Assembly (NCBI RefSeq): GCF_900095135.1
Contig: NZ_LT605205.1
Location: forward strand, 1,674,001 to 1,738,000
DNA length: 64,000 nucleotides
Source: Proteiniphilum saccharofermentans
GTDB taxonomy: Bacteria > Bacteroidota > Bacteroidia > Bacteroidales > Dysgonomonadaceae
Direction of reading: 5' to 3'
Below are positions 17,119 through 26,148 of this stretch, piece after piece (position 1 is the stretch's first letter; each line of letters begins with the position of its first letter). The position numbers were made by a program, and so were the translations under genes. Below the pieces are notes generated by a model. It had not been told where the DNA came from. It did no database searches and saw only the letters and a program-made list of their open reading frames with translations.

Positions 17119-19455
17119 ATGTCATATTTCCAAAAAACGATTATGAGTTGGAAATTATTTTTTTCGTTATTACTTTGTAGCTTCGTGCTACCGCTCAGTG
17201 CGCAAATAAAAGGAACCGTTACAGACACCGACAACAATCCGATAGGGTATGCCAATGTGGCTCTCTATTCTCTGCCCGATTCGGTATTGATAGCCGGGAC
17301 AATCACCAATGAAACAGGACAATTCTCACTTACCAACGAGATAAATTCGGACGCTATCGTAAAGATATCTTTTATCGGTTACCAACCCCAAATCCTGCCT
17401 GCCCGGCCGGAACAGCAGGTACTCCTGCAACCCGACACAACCCTGCTCGACGAGGTGGTGGTGAAAGGAACGCTTCCACAGGTCAGGTTGCGGGACGACG
17501 CCCTGGTCACATCGGTACAGAATAGCGTGTTAAGTAAAGCCGGTACCGCCAACGATGTGCTCAAGCGACTTCCGGCCGTGACCGGTGATAAAGGCGATTT
17601 CACCGTTTTGGGAAAAGGAAAAGCCAAAATTTATATCAATAACCGGGAACTACGCGATGAGTCGGAACTCGATAACCTTAGTTCGGCCGATATCAAAGAG
17701 GTGGAAATCGTACACAATCCCGGTGCACGCTACGACGCTTCGGTAAAGGCTGTCATACGGATATATACCGTACGTAAAACGGGTGACGGATTCGGCTTCG
17801 ACCTGCGTTCCACCTACCTTCAGACGGAAAATACCGATCTCAGGGAGCAACTGAACCTGAATTACCGCCACAAAGGCTGGGATATTTTCGGCACGCTCAA
17901 ATATGAGAGATATGCCTATATACAAGATAGCAGGATAGAGCAAAAAACATTCGCCGATACGCTCTGGACACAAAATAATAAATTGGATATCGACGGAATA
18001 GGAAATATCCTGACAGGGATCGTGGGGCTGAATTACGAAATCTCGCCGGCACACTATGTGGGAATGAAATATACTCATGCATCTTTCCCCGGTAAAAACG
18101 GAATGAAATCAACTACTCACAGCGACGTGTATGCCGACGGGGCCTTTTATGATAGATGGCTGAGTATTGATGATAACCGTTCGGCGAATATGCCTGCGCA
18201 TAGAATGAATCTATATTACAACGGTTCGGTGGGAAAATTGACGGTCGACCTCAATACCGATTATTTCAGGAGAAAACAATCTTCGGAGTCGGTCATTACG
18301 GAAACCAGTGAGGAATTCGACAATAGGACGATCACTTCGGAAAACAACCTGGATAACCGCCTGTTTGCTTCCAGGCTGGTATTATCCTATCCTGTCTTAG
18401 GCGGAAAGGTCTCTTTCGGCAATGAATATACCAACACACGGAGGGATGACGAATATATGACCGATATCAGCATGATACCCTCATCCTACACCACTATCCG
18501 GGAGCAGAACGGAAGCTTTTTTGCAGAATACTCCCGACCGGTGTCTGTCGGACGGTTTACCGCCGGACTGCGTTACGAGAATGTGCGTTCCGACTATTTC
18601 AATAACGACGTGAAGATCGATGAACAGAGCAGGAACTATTCGCAATGGTTCCCCAACTTTTCCTTTGCCACAAGCATCAAAGATGCACAGCTACAACTGA
18701 GTTATACAGCGAAAACCGCACGTCCCTACTATCACCAGCTTCGAAGTAATGTGCTTTATGTGAACCGTTTTACCCTGGAATCGGGAAATCCTTTTCTCAG
18801 GCACGAGATCATTCACGATGCCACATTGACGGGATCATGGAAGTTTATCCAATTAATGATGAGCTACAAGAATGAAAAAGATGCTATTATTGTCTGGACT
18901 GAGCAAATGGAAGAGAATCCAGCCGTAAGCCTTGTAACCCTTCGTAACCTGGAGAAATTGCCTTCGCTTACCGCTTTCCTTACGGTCTCTCCCAAATTTG
19001 GGATATGGAGTCCGCAAGCCAGTGCCGGATTTATCAAACAATGGCTTACTATCAACAGTAATAGCAAACCCGTAAATATGAGCAGCCCCATGCCGGTAGC
19101 TTCGCTAAATAACTCTTTCACGTTACCGAAGGGATTTATACTGACATTAGATACACGCTTTCAGGGTAAAGGACATAATCAAAATCTTTATCTTTCTGAA
19201 AATCAGTTTATAGTGAATGCCGGAATAACCAAATCGTTCATGAATGATCAGTTATCCGTCGTACTGAAAGGACATGATCTGCTTAACAGGCAGATAACCG
19301 GAGTTACTTTCTATAACGAAAAAATGGAGATATACCAGTTCAATCGTTGGGATACAAGGGAGCTGGAACTCACTCTCCGCTATAAATTCAATACGGGCCA
19401 GAACAGGTATAAAGGTACGGGTGCCGGTGAGAACGAGATCAACAGGTTGAGGTAA
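17119..19455 (+). CDS. Outer-membrane beta-barrel, TonB-dependent receptor-like
   Basis: A 778-aa outer-membrane protein. A signal peptide ends near LPLSAQ (the start may be ATG 17143, MSWKLFF, rather than 17119). A carboxypeptidase-regulatory-like beta sandwich follows (KGTVTDTDNNPIGYANVALY, about 30-115), then a short plug-like region with LKRLPAVTGDKGDFTVLGKG and the IYINNREL strand, and then a long barrel rich in aromatic strand ends (about 230-778). The arrangement fits the OMP_b-brl_3 group of Bacteroidota receptors, which often lack a SusD partner, as here. The ligand is unknown. Confidence 0.85.
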   Translation: MSYFQKTIMSWKLFFSLLLCSFVLPLSAQIKGTVTDTDNNPIGYANVALYSLPDSVLIAGTITNETGQFSLTNEINSDAIVKISFIGYQPQILPARPEQQVLLQPDTTLLDEVVVKGTLPQVRLRDDALVTSVQNSVLSKAGTANDVLKRLPAVTGDKGDFTVLGKGKAKIYINNRELRDESELDNLSSADIKEVEIVHNPGARYDASVKAVIRIYTVRKTGDGFGFDLRSTYLQTENTDLREQLNLNYRHKGWDIFGTLKYERYAYIQDSRIEQKTFADTLWTQNNKLDIDGIGNILTGIVGLNYEISPAHYVGMKYTHASFPGKNGMKSTTHSDVYADGAFYDRWLSIDDNRSANMPAHRMNLYYNGSVGKLTVDLNTDYFRRKQSSESVITETSEEFDNRTITSENNLDNRLFASRLVLSYPVLGGKVSFGNEYTNTRRDDEYMTDISMIPSSYTTIREQNGSFFAEYSRPVSVGRFTAGLRYENVRSDYFNNDVKIDEQSRNYSQWFPNFSFATSIKDAQLQLSYTAKTARPYYHQLRSNVLYVNRFTLESGNPFLRHEIIHDATLTGSWKFIQLMMSYKNEKDAIIVWTEQMEENPAVSLVTLRNLEKLPSLTAFLTVSPKFGIWSPQASAGFIKQWLTINSNSKPVNMSSPMPVASLNNSFTLPKGFILTLDTRFQGKGHNQNLYLSENQFIVNAGITKSFMNDQLSVVLKGHDLLNRQITGVTFYNEKMEIYQFNRWDTRELELTLRYKFNTGQNRYKGTGAGENEINRLR

Positions 19456-19481
19456 TTGATAATTGACAATTGATAATTGAA
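19454..19481. repeat. Heptamer repeat after the receptor gene
   Basis: Four 7-bp units run head to tail: AATTGAT, AATTGAC, AATTGAT, AATTGAA. The first overlaps the stop codon of the receptor gene. It is one of a degenerate 7-bp repeat group found at several gene borders here. Confidence 0.7.
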
Positions 19482-19515
19482 AGAGGAAAGTGGATAATGG
19501 TTAGTAATGAGGAGT

Positions 19516-19549
19516 TTACCGGAATGTTGATATTTGTACATTCCGGTAA
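19516..19549. promoter_or_regulatory. 12-bp perfect inverted repeat over a promoter
   Basis: TTACCGGAATGT (19516-19527) and ACATTCCGGTAA (19538-19549) are perfect complements separated by 10 bp. The spacer contains the -33 TTTG of the promoter at 19533-19564, and the right arm lies between -33 and -7. No T-run follows, so an operator is more likely than a terminator. Confidence 0.5.
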
Positions 19550-19564
19550 TAACCATTATATTTG
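19533..19564 (+). promoter_or_regulatory. Promoter of the lipoprotein hydrolase gene
   Basis: TTTG (19533-19536), 20 bases, then TATATTTG (19557-19564): a full match to the Bacteroidota pattern, about 70 nt before the ATG at 19634. Confidence 0.65.
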
Positions 19565-19633
19565 TGCCAAGAGTTGTACGCAATTATTTCAGTAACCTCG
19601 CATTATGAAAAATAATGACTGTAAGATAATCCT

Positions 19634-20596
19634 ATGAAATATTTTCTTTGTTTATCCTTTCTGATTCTGATTAACGGATGTGTTGATTCATATAACGGTG
19701 AACTGATATTTGTCGAACCCGGTGTAAATAATCAATTCGAATACCCCTATTTTTTATTTATTCCGAATGGCATTTCTGAATACGAAGAGAATTATCTGAT
19801 TATTGAACCGAATAATTCAGGTTTTGTCGATGACGACTTACAAAAACATATTGAAAAAGCAAAAAGGATCGTGACTGTCGATTTTTATTTGGGAAACTGG
19901 GTCGCACAAAAATTAAAATATCCGTTGATTGTCCCTGTATTCCCTCGTCCGAAATCAGAATGGAAAATATATACTCATGCTTTAGATAGGGATGTGATGT
20001 TTCAGAAAGGTAACTCTTTGGAAAGACTCGATATTCAGTTTCTTGAAATGTGCGTGGATGCTCAAAAGAGGTTGGAAGGTAAAAATATCCGGATTGGGAA
20101 TCGGTATCTTCTGACCGGATTTTCTGCATCGGGAACTTTCGCGAACAGATTTACCATCATGCATCCGGAAAAAATACTGGCTGTAGCAGCAGGAGGATTA
20201 AATGGCTTATTAATGCTTCCTATGGATAGTATTAATAATGAAATAGTGAAATATCCGGTAGGTACGGGTGATTTTGATGAAATAACAGGTAAAGAATTTC
20301 AGAGAACATCATTTTTAAAAACACCTCAGTTCTATTTTATGGGAAGATTTGATGATAACGACGCAGTTCCTTATGAAGACGCATTCGATCCGTATGAAAG
20401 GGATCAGATCTTTAATCTTTTAGGAGAACAAATGCTACCGGATCGATGGGACAGATGCAGGAGTATATATTCAGCCAATAATGTAAATGCTGTTTTTAAC
20501 ACCTATGATAATATCGGACATGAACATCCGGAACTGATTAAGAATGATATTATTAAATTCTTTGAAACCTGCATCCATCTGGACAGAAAACGGTAG
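19634..20596 (+). CDS. Lipoprotein alpha/beta-hydrolase-like esterase
   Basis: A 320-aa protein with a type II signal (lipobox ending at Cys16, ILINGC), so probably a lipoprotein. The fold looks like an alpha/beta hydrolase: nucleophile elbow TGFSASG with Ser164 after a hydrophobic strand, a candidate acid in the FDDNDAVP stretch (240-246), and a C-terminal His in GHEHP (296 or 298). These positions suit a PHB-depolymerase/feruloyl-esterase-like enzyme; the substrate is unknown. Codon use is more AT-rich than in the housekeeping genes nearby, and it sits beside the gene scar, so horizontal origin is possible. Confidence 0.7.
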   Translation: MKYFLCLSFLILINGCVDSYNGELIFVEPGVNNQFEYPYFLFIPNGISEYEENYLIIEPNNSGFVDDDLQKHIEKAKRIVTVDFYLGNWVAQKLKYPLIVPVFPRPKSEWKIYTHALDRDVMFQKGNSLERLDIQFLEMCVDAQKRLEGKNIRIGNRYLLTGFSASGTFANRFTIMHPEKILAVAAGGLNGLLMLPMDSINNEIVKYPVGTGDFDEITGKEFQRTSFLKTPQFYFMGRFDDNDAVPYEDAFDPYERDQIFNLLGEQMLPDRWDRCRSIYSANNVNAVFNTYDNIGHEHPELIKNDIIKFFETCIHLDRKR

Positions 20597-20600
20597 TGTT

Positions 20601-20902
20601 TTATTTTTCTTCATATAGGCTGTATGCGGCACGCAGGGTATCTGAAATTCTGTGTCTTAACCGTGAAGGAGAAATTACTTCAATGCAGTCGCCGAAGCCC
20701 AAAAACAGGCGTTCAAGTTCTAAGTTGAGTTTTACTTTAATTTGAAAAATCGTACCGTTATGGGAGCATTGTATCCCAGTTTTTCGCTACGCATGGTCTG
20801 GATATCGAGTTGGACGGTACGTTTGCTTACATTGACCTTTCGGCCTTCATACTCGTAAAGCGCTTTGGCTTTCTCTGGTTCAATCCTTGTGAAGTGTTTC
20901 AT
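20601..20902 (-). pseudogene. Remnant of a WYL-domain transcriptional regulator
   Basis: On the minus strand an ATG at 20902 opens MKHFTR, then jumps to ALYEYEGRKVNVSKRTVQLD and YNAPI. These are the start and the HTH region of Bacteroidota WYL regulators with the residues between them missing. After a frame change the sequence resumes with the end of a WYL protein (ERLFLGFGDCIEVISPSRLR, then LRAAYSLYEEK and a stop at 20601). About 300 bp remain of a gene normally near 1 kb, so at least two internal deletions and a frameshift have occurred. It cannot make a working regulator. Confidence 0.8.
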
Positions 20903-21029
20903 GATGAGATGAATCAGGAAAAAAGATTTTCTATCCTGTAGACAGTATGGCTCATTCTTTTCCCGCGAATACCGGATGGCGAAAAACCATTATTTTCATT
21001 TAAGATGAAAATCGTTAAAACAAGATATT
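20903..21029. other. Short gap in the gene scar
   Basis: 127 bp between the WYL remnant and the slipin fragment. No promoter, repeat or reading frame of note is seen. The minus-strand frame upstream of the WYL ATG stays open for a few codons but shows no recognisable homology. Confidence 0.4.
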
Positions 21030-21359
21030 ATGATGAAGAGAGTAAAAATTGAAGCCTACAAAGTAGGTTTGGTCGTGAAAAACGGATCAGTTAAAAGAGT
21101 ACTGGATGAAGGTGCGCATTGGTTGTGGGGTGGAGAAGTGAAGATATTCGACACAATGGTTCCATTCAGGAGTGAATTGGATTTGGATATTGTATTGAAA
21201 AATGAGGATGTGATTTCCCGGCTGGAGGTGATCACCGTAAAGGAAAACCAATTATTGCTGGTGTATGAAAATTCGATCCTGAAAGAGGTTTACATAACCG
21301 GACGTTATGCTTTCTGGAATAGCATTGAGGATAGAAGCTGTTTTCGGAGGAAAAGCTGA
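21030..21359 (+). pseudogene. Slipin (SPFH/stomatin) N-terminal fragment
   Basis: The open frame of 109 codons starts MMKRVKIEAYKVGLVVKNGS and continues through GAHWLWGG, VKENQLLLVYEN and TGRYAFWN. This is the opening part of Bacteroidota slipins (about 370 aa in full). Around 21318 the homology stops and the frame runs on for about ten unrelated codons into a stop. The SPFH core is missing, so this is a truncated gene. The break coincides with the start of the antitoxin remnant in another frame, so this looks like a deletion junction. Confidence 0.75.
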
Positions 21360-21456
21360 CTTCTGGTTACGTTTGCAAAGGACTTATGATTTGGAGGAAG
21401 AGCGTCGGAATTTGCTTCTCCATCCTGTTCATTTGGAGAAATTCCGTTATGCTTAA
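21307..21456 (+). pseudogene. C-terminal fragment of a HigA-type antitoxin
   Basis: In the frame starting at ATG 21307 one reads IALRIEAVFGGKADFWLRLQ, then YDLEEER, and a stop at 21454-21456. This is the C-terminal signature of HigA/XRE antitoxins (usually MALRLEKAFG..AEFWL.LQ..YDL). The DNA-binding HTH that should precede it is absent, as is any HigB toxin. It is fused at the DNA level to the slipin fragment and its last codons overlap the corA start. Confidence 0.75.
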
Positions 21457-22501
21457 ACGCAAAGAAGATATAGGACTCTCGCCGTACGAACTGAAGTTTC
21501 GTGGCCTACATCGTTCCGGAGATATCCGGATGACACTTTTTGAGATCGATTTTGAGAAAGTGAACGAGTCGACAATCCGGTCGGTAGAAGAACTCCTGCC
21601 TTATAAAAACAGTGAAACACTCATTTGGTTGAATATCGACGGATTGCATGATGAGAAATTGATGGGAGAGTTGGTAGGTACCCTGCAAATCCCGGCCGAT
21701 ATTTTATCAGATGTGATGGAGCCGGGTACACGTCCTCAGATGGAAGAATTCGATAACGGGCTTTTTGTTTCCATAAAGATGATGGAACTCAACGAAGGGA
21801 AAAACCGGGTATCTGTCGACAACCTGAGTCTTGTGGTAATGGATAACCTGCTTGTCACTTTTCAGGAAGAGAAGAGCGATTTGTTTAATCCGGTCAGGGA
21901 GCGGATCAGGAAGCATTCCAAGAGATTCAGGACATTGGGCGCCGATTATCTGGCCTTTGCCCTGCTGGATGTAGTAATTGACAATTATATCTTTATTTTG
22001 GGAGGACTTGGCGAAAAGATTGAAAACCTGGAAAACGAGATGATTATGGATCCCGGTAGGGAAACACTCAAAATAATTAATCTTCTCAAGCGTGAACTGA
22101 GTAATTTAGGGCGTTATATAAGACCTGCAAGGGAGATGATCATAGGGCTTGTGAAATCGGAAAGCGATTTTATTGCCCCGGTAAACGAGAAACACTATAA
22201 AGAACTTCAGGATAATATAAATCAGGCTGTAGAACTACTGGATTATTATCGTGAACTATTGTACGATGAGTTAAATATTTATCATTCTTCCATGAGTACC
22301 AGGCTGAGTGATATAATGGCGCTGCTTACCATCTTCTCGGTAATATTTATCCCGCTCACATTTATTGTGGGTGTCTATGGAATGAATTTCGACAATATAC
22401 CGGAACTACATTGGCGGTATGGTTATTTCATAGTCTGGGGAGTAATGTTGTTGATCGCCATCGGGATGCTTTGGTATTTTAAAAAAAGAAAGTGGTTTTG
22501 A
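21449..22501 (+). CDS. corA: CorA-family magnesium/cobalt transporter
   Basis: CorA forms a pentameric divalent-cation channel in the inner membrane. The 350-aa protein starts best at ATG 21449 (MLKRKEDIGLSPYELKF); a longer frame upstream would read through the antitoxin remnant and has no family match. A large cytoplasmic domain with long acidic helices is followed by two C-terminal membrane segments, with the pore signature YGMN just after the first (YGMNFDNIP). The ending KKRKWF is basic, as usual. Its original promoter may have been lost in the scar just upstream. Confidence 0.92.
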   Translation: MLKRKEDIGLSPYELKFRGLHRSGDIRMTLFEIDFEKVNESTIRSVEELLPYKNSETLIWLNIDGLHDEKLMGELVGTLQIPADILSDVMEPGTRPQMEEFDNGLFVSIKMMELNEGKNRVSVDNLSLVVMDNLLVTFQEEKSDLFNPVRERIRKHSKRFRTLGADYLAFALLDVVIDNYIFILGGLGEKIENLENEMIMDPGRETLKIINLLKRELSNLGRYIRPAREMIIGLVKSESDFIAPVNEKHYKELQDNINQAVELLDYYRELLYDELNIYHSSMSTRLSDIMALLTIFSVIFIPLTFIVGVYGMNFDNIPELHWRYGYFIVWGVMLLIAIGMLWYFKKRKWF

Positions 22502-22518
22502 CAACCACTTTACATTTT
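22489..22518. terminator. Terminator between convergent corA and DUF4919 genes
   Basis: AAAGTGGTT (22489-22497) pairs perfectly with AACCACTTT (22503-22511), overlapping the corA stop, and is followed by TACATTTTT. The symmetric stem may serve both strands. Confidence 0.6.
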
Positions 22519-23211
22519 TCCTCCACCGCGTGAACTCACATGATCAATAACGGGAGCAATATTGAAATATACTCTCTCTACGCCGAATCGGTTATCTCCG
22601 AGGGTTAGATAATTTATCTTTTTGCTTGAGAGAATTTTATCATTACCACCAAAATTGTAACCCAGAAAAGGAAGGATATCATATTCATGAGCCACCTTGA
22701 TCACGTAAAACGGAGTTTTATCCGACATCCCGTCACCGGTGCCCGCAATAGCATTTTGCACTACTCGCCGTTGTTGTGCCACTCTTTTATATTCTTCGGT
22801 ATTGTTCTGTTGTGCATACACCAGCAATTTCGCATTCAACGCGCGCAGGTTAAACGGATCTTCGAGCAACAGTGCATTTGAATATTCCAGGATATTGGTA
22901 TAATCATTCGGAGTGAATGACTTTTTGGATAATACTTCTGCCAGTTTATTGTTATATGAGGAGGTGTCAACCGGCATATATTGCGGCTGATAGATAAAAC
23001 CGAAATAGAGATGTCGTCCTTCCTCAAGGGTCATTTTCTCGTCTCCGGCCATATATTTCTCCATCAATTTGGGATAATAGTAGGTAGAAGTCGGTTCTTT
23101 TATGTTTCTTTCGATCTGGACATAATTGGGGGCGCTGAAAAACTCTTCCTGTGCGTGTGCCGAAAATGTCACAGACGCAATGAGTGTAAATATGGACAAT
23201 AATTTTTGCAT
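22510..23211 (-). CDS. Secreted DUF4919 protein
   Basis: A 233-aa protein with a clear Sec signal peptide (about 1-20, ending SAHAQ). The middle (YYYPKLMEKYMAGD, then EEGRHLYFGFIYQP) matches my memory of the DUF4919 family, common and uncharacterised in Bacteroidota. The sequence ends GGGKM. It probably sits in the periplasm or outer envelope; no catalytic motif is visible. It has its own promoter at 23250-23281 and is transcribed convergently with corA. Confidence 0.75.
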   Translation of the reverse strand: MQKLLSIFTLIASVTFSAHAQEEFFSAPNYVQIERNIKEPTSTYYYPKLMEKYMAGDEKMTLEEGRHLYFGFIYQPQYMPVDTSSYNNKLAEVLSKKSFTPNDYTNILEYSNALLLEDPFNLRALNAKLLVYAQQNNTEEYKRVAQQRRVVQNAIAGTGDGMSDKTPFYVIKVAHEYDILPFLGYNFGGNDKILSSKKINYLTLGDNRFGVERVYFNIAPVIDHVSSRGGGKM

Positions 23212-23249
23212 AGCTTTCTGTTTTCTGTGTTAGTAATCGCGTTACAATG

Positions 23250-23281
23250 CAAATGTATTTTCTAAATTCGATTTTAACAAA
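23250..23281 (-). promoter_or_regulatory. Promoter of the DUF4919 gene
   Basis: On the minus strand TTTG (23281-23278), 20 bases, then TACATTTG (23257-23250). Exact spacing and a full -7 match. Confidence 0.65.
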
Positions 23282-23313
23282 AAAAATTAGATAAGAAACC
23301 TTAATGGACATTG

Positions 23314-23348
23314 AAAAACCGGAGTAAGTACTATATCCTACTCCGGTT
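23314..23348 (-). terminator. Terminator of fabD
   Basis: A perfect ten-pair stem (AACCGGAGTA with TACTCCGGTT) is followed on the minus strand by a T-run (TTTTTC). It lies about 25 bp after the fabD stop. Confidence 0.8.
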
Positions 23349-23372
23349 CAAACTCATTTAAATACCTGAAAT

Positions 23373-24254
23373 TTATTGTTTTCCTGAGACGGTAACGTTT
23401 CTGTCGATCTTGGAGATAAGTCCTTGTAACACGCTGCCGGGACCAAGTTCTACAAACTCCGTGGCGCCGTCGGCAATCATCTGTTGTACCGATTGTGTCC
23501 ATTTTACCGGTGAGGTAAGCTGTGCAATCAGATTCTGCTTGATTGTGTCGGGATCTGTTTCGCCTGTGGTGGATACATTCTGGTACACAGGGCAGACGGG
23601 AGCCGAGAAACGGGTCGATTCAATGGCATCCGACAATTCTACACGGGCAGGTTCCATTAGCGGTGAGTGGAAAGCGCCGCCTACCTTCAGGGGTAATGCG
23701 CGTTTGGCGCCTGCCTCTTTCATCAGTTCGCAGGCTTTTTCTATTCCACTGTTGGAACCGGAGATCACGATCTGTCCCGGACAGTTGTAATTGGCGGGCA
23801 CAACCACATCATCAATCGATGCGCAGATCTCTTCCACCTTTTCGTCGGGAAGCGCAAGAATGGCTGCCATGGTGGAGGGATTGGCTTCACACGCCTTTTG
23901 CATGGCCAGCGCACGGGCATATACCAGTTTAAGTCCATCCTCAAATGATAAGGCTCCTGCAGCTACCAATGCTGAAAACTCTCCGAGCGAATGGCCGGCA
24001 GTCATATCGGGCTGGAACTCTTCTCCCAGTGTTTTTGCCAGGATCACTGAATGGAGGAAGATGGCAGGTTGGGTAACCTTTGTCTGTTTCAGGTCTTCAT
24101 CCGTTCCGGCAAACATCAGGTCGGTGATCCGGAATCCCAGTATTTCGTTTGCTTTTTCAAATAATTCATTTGCTAAGGGTGATGTTTCGTACAACTCTTT
24201 ACCCATGCCCACAAACTGGGCTCCCTGACCGGGAAATACGTATGCTTTCTTCAT
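23373..24254 (-). CDS. fabD: Malonyl-CoA:ACP transacylase
   Basis: FabD loads malonyl units onto acyl carrier protein for fatty-acid synthesis in the cytosol. The 293-aa protein has the opening FPGQGAQ (7-13), the nucleophile motif GHSLGE with Ser89, and the later GAFHSPLM stretch with the catalytic His near 197. The length is typical. It is monocistronic by appearance, with a strong terminator behind it and an unusual 10-bp repeat tract (24285-24344) in front of its start. Confidence 0.96.
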   Translation of the reverse strand: MKKAYVFPGQGAQFVGMGKELYETSPLANELFEKANEILGFRITDLMFAGTDEDLKQTKVTQPAIFLHSVILAKTLGEEFQPDMTAGHSLGEFSALVAAGALSFEDGLKLVYARALAMQKACEANPSTMAAILALPDEKVEEICASIDDVVVPANYNCPGQIVISGSNSGIEKACELMKEAGAKRALPLKVGGAFHSPLMEPARVELSDAIESTRFSAPVCPVYQNVSTTGETDPDTIKQNLIAQLTSPVKWTQSVQQMIADGATEFVELGPGSVLQGLISKIDRNVTVSGKQ

Positions 24255-24284
24255 ATAATTAATTTATTTTAGAACCATCAACCA

Positions 24285-24344
24285 AGATTGATTTAGATTG
24301 ATTTAGATTGATTTAGATTGAATGAGATTGAATGAGATTGAATC
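24285..24344. repeat. Six 10-bp tandem repeats upstream of fabD
   Basis: Six head-to-tail units read on the plus strand: AGATTGATTT three times, AGATTGAATG twice, AGATTGAATC once. The tract ends about 30 bp before the fabD start. The same decamer AGATTGAATG recurs at 62021-62080. Confidence 0.85.
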
Positions 24345-24402
24345 AACAAATCATCACCTCTCTTTTGTTTAGCAGTTGCAAAAATACATGTTTTATGTGA
24401 GA

Positions 24403-26067
24403 TCAGTCCTGTTTTCCCGTTCTTTCGCGTATCTCCACCCGTCGGATCTTTCCGCTGATCGTTTTGGGTAATTCATTTACGAATTCAATCAACCGCGGGT
24501 ATTTGTAGGGAGCCGTTACATTTTTTACATGCTCCTGAATCTCTTTAGCCAGTTCATCGCCCGCTTGCGCTTTATATTCTTCTGCCAGCACGATGGTTGC
24601 CTTGATTACCTGCCCCCTGATCTCATCGGGTACGCCGGTGATGGCGCATTCCACCACGGCAGGGTGGGTCATTACAGCGCTTTCCACTTCAAACGGGCCG
24701 ATGCGGTAACCGGAACTCTTGATCACGTCGTCGGTACGCCCTACAAACCAGTAGTAGCCGTCCTCATCACGCCAGGCCATATCGCCCGTATGATAAATAT
24801 GATCCGCGTATACTTCCTGGGTAAGCGTTTCATCACGATAATAGCCTTTGAACAGGGAAAGAGGACGCTTTCCGTCGGTATAGAAGACGATCTCTCCCTG
24901 TTCCCCATCTTCGGCCGCACGTCCATCGTGGGTCAGAAGATCCATCTTGTAAAGAGGGTTGGGGACACCCATTGCACCCGGTTTGGGTTCCATCCAGGGG
25001 AAAGTGATTATAGTAGGGGCTGTCTCAGTCTGCCCGAATGCCTCCATCATCTTGATACCGGTCAGTTTATAAAAAGTCTCGAATACTGACGGGTTGAGCG
25101 CCTCTCCTGCAGTAGTGCAGTATTCCAGAGCCGAAAGATCATATTTGGCCAGGTCTTCACGGATCAGGAACCGGAAGATGGTAGGAGGAGCGCAGAACGA
25201 AGTGACTTTGTATTCCGATATCATCCGGAGCATATCGTGTGGAATAAAACGGCCGTCGAAGTCGTAGACAAATATGCAGGCGCCCACGATCCATTGTCCA
25301 TATAGTTTTCCCCATACCGCTTTGGCCCATCCGGTATCTGCCACAGTCAGATGTACGCTATCCTCATGCAGGTTATGCCAGTATTTGGCGGTAGTGATAT
25401 GTCCTAGGGGATAGGTGAAATCGTGTATCACCATCTTAGGTTGCCCCGTAGTACCGGAAGTAAAATAAAGGAGCATGATATCGTCGTTATCGTTCACCTT
25501 TTCCGGTCTGACGAACGGAACCGCTTCTTCCACTCCCCGGTGAAAGTCGATCCACCCTTCGGGAATGGGATCACCCACCATAATACGGTGTTGTACCGTA
25601 GGCGATTTAGCCATTGCCAGATTCACATGCTCAATCAGGTTTTCATCCTGTACGGCTACAATCGCCTTTATATCTGCCGCATTGTTACGATAAACGATAT
25701 CTTTATCGGTCAGCAGATGGGTTGCCGGGATCGCTATGGCTCCGATCTTGTGTAGCGCCAGGATGGTCGGCCAAAACTCGATGCTTCTTTTCAGGATAAG
25801 CATTACCATATCTCCTTTTCCGATGCCGAGCGATTGGAAGAATGAGGCTGTCTTGTCTGACAGCGTTTTCAGTTCGCCAAACGTCAGATCCCTGTGTGCC
25901 CCTTTGTCGTTAGTCCAGCAGAGCGCCCGTTTTCCGGGGTTTGTTCGCGCCCATTCATCCGTCACATCATAAGCAAAATTGAAGTTTTCGGGAACCGAGA
26001 TATCGTAATGGTCGATAAAATCCTGATGCGAACTGAATGAGGTTTTCTTTACAAATTTTTCTAGCAT
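24403..26067 (-). CDS. AMP-forming acyl-CoA synthetase
   Basis: A 554-aa ANL-superfamily ligase that activates a carboxylic acid as acyl-AMP and transfers it to CoA. It shows the P-loop LLYFTSGTTGQPK (about 200-212), YHTGD, then the hinge region GRTDDVIKSSGYRIGPFEVE and the C-terminal catalytic Lys in SGKIRR. It resembles medium-chain or aryl acyl-CoA synthetases rather than true acetyl-CoA synthetase; the exact acid is uncertain. The XRE-cupin regulator gene lies 81 bp upstream on the same strand, a pairing seen in other Bacteroidota and probably reflecting control by a fatty or aromatic acid. Confidence 0.88.
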   Translation of the reverse strand: MLEKFVKKTSFSSHQDFIDHYDISVPENFNFAYDVTDEWARTNPGKRALCWTNDKGAHRDLTFGELKTLSDKTASFFQSLGIGKGDMVMLILKRSIEFWPTILALHKIGAIAIPATHLLTDKDIVYRNNAADIKAIVAVQDENLIEHVNLAMAKSPTVQHRIMVGDPIPEGWIDFHRGVEEAVPFVRPEKVNDNDDIMLLYFTSGTTGQPKMVIHDFTYPLGHITTAKYWHNLHEDSVHLTVADTGWAKAVWGKLYGQWIVGACIFVYDFDGRFIPHDMLRMISEYKVTSFCAPPTIFRFLIREDLAKYDLSALEYCTTAGEALNPSVFETFYKLTGIKMMEAFGQTETAPTIITFPWMEPKPGAMGVPNPLYKMDLLTHDGRAAEDGEQGEIVFYTDGKRPLSLFKGYYRDETLTQEVYADHIYHTGDMAWRDEDGYYWFVGRTDDVIKSSGYRIGPFEVESAVMTHPAVVECAITGVPDEIRGQVIKATIVLAEEYKAQAGDELAKEIQEHVKNVTAPYKYPRLIEFVNELPKTISGKIRRVEIRERTGKQD

Positions 26068-26148
26068 GATAACCGTATTATGACGTCACGATCTTTGATT
26101 GTGGAAAGATTTCGACGGTTGAAGGAAAATATTTTGTTTCTCGATTGA

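Noticed and set aside
21386..21448. ATG at 21386 as the start of corA
   Set aside because: The added 21 residues read out of frame through the HigA remnant and are not CorA-like; ATG 21449 fits the family.
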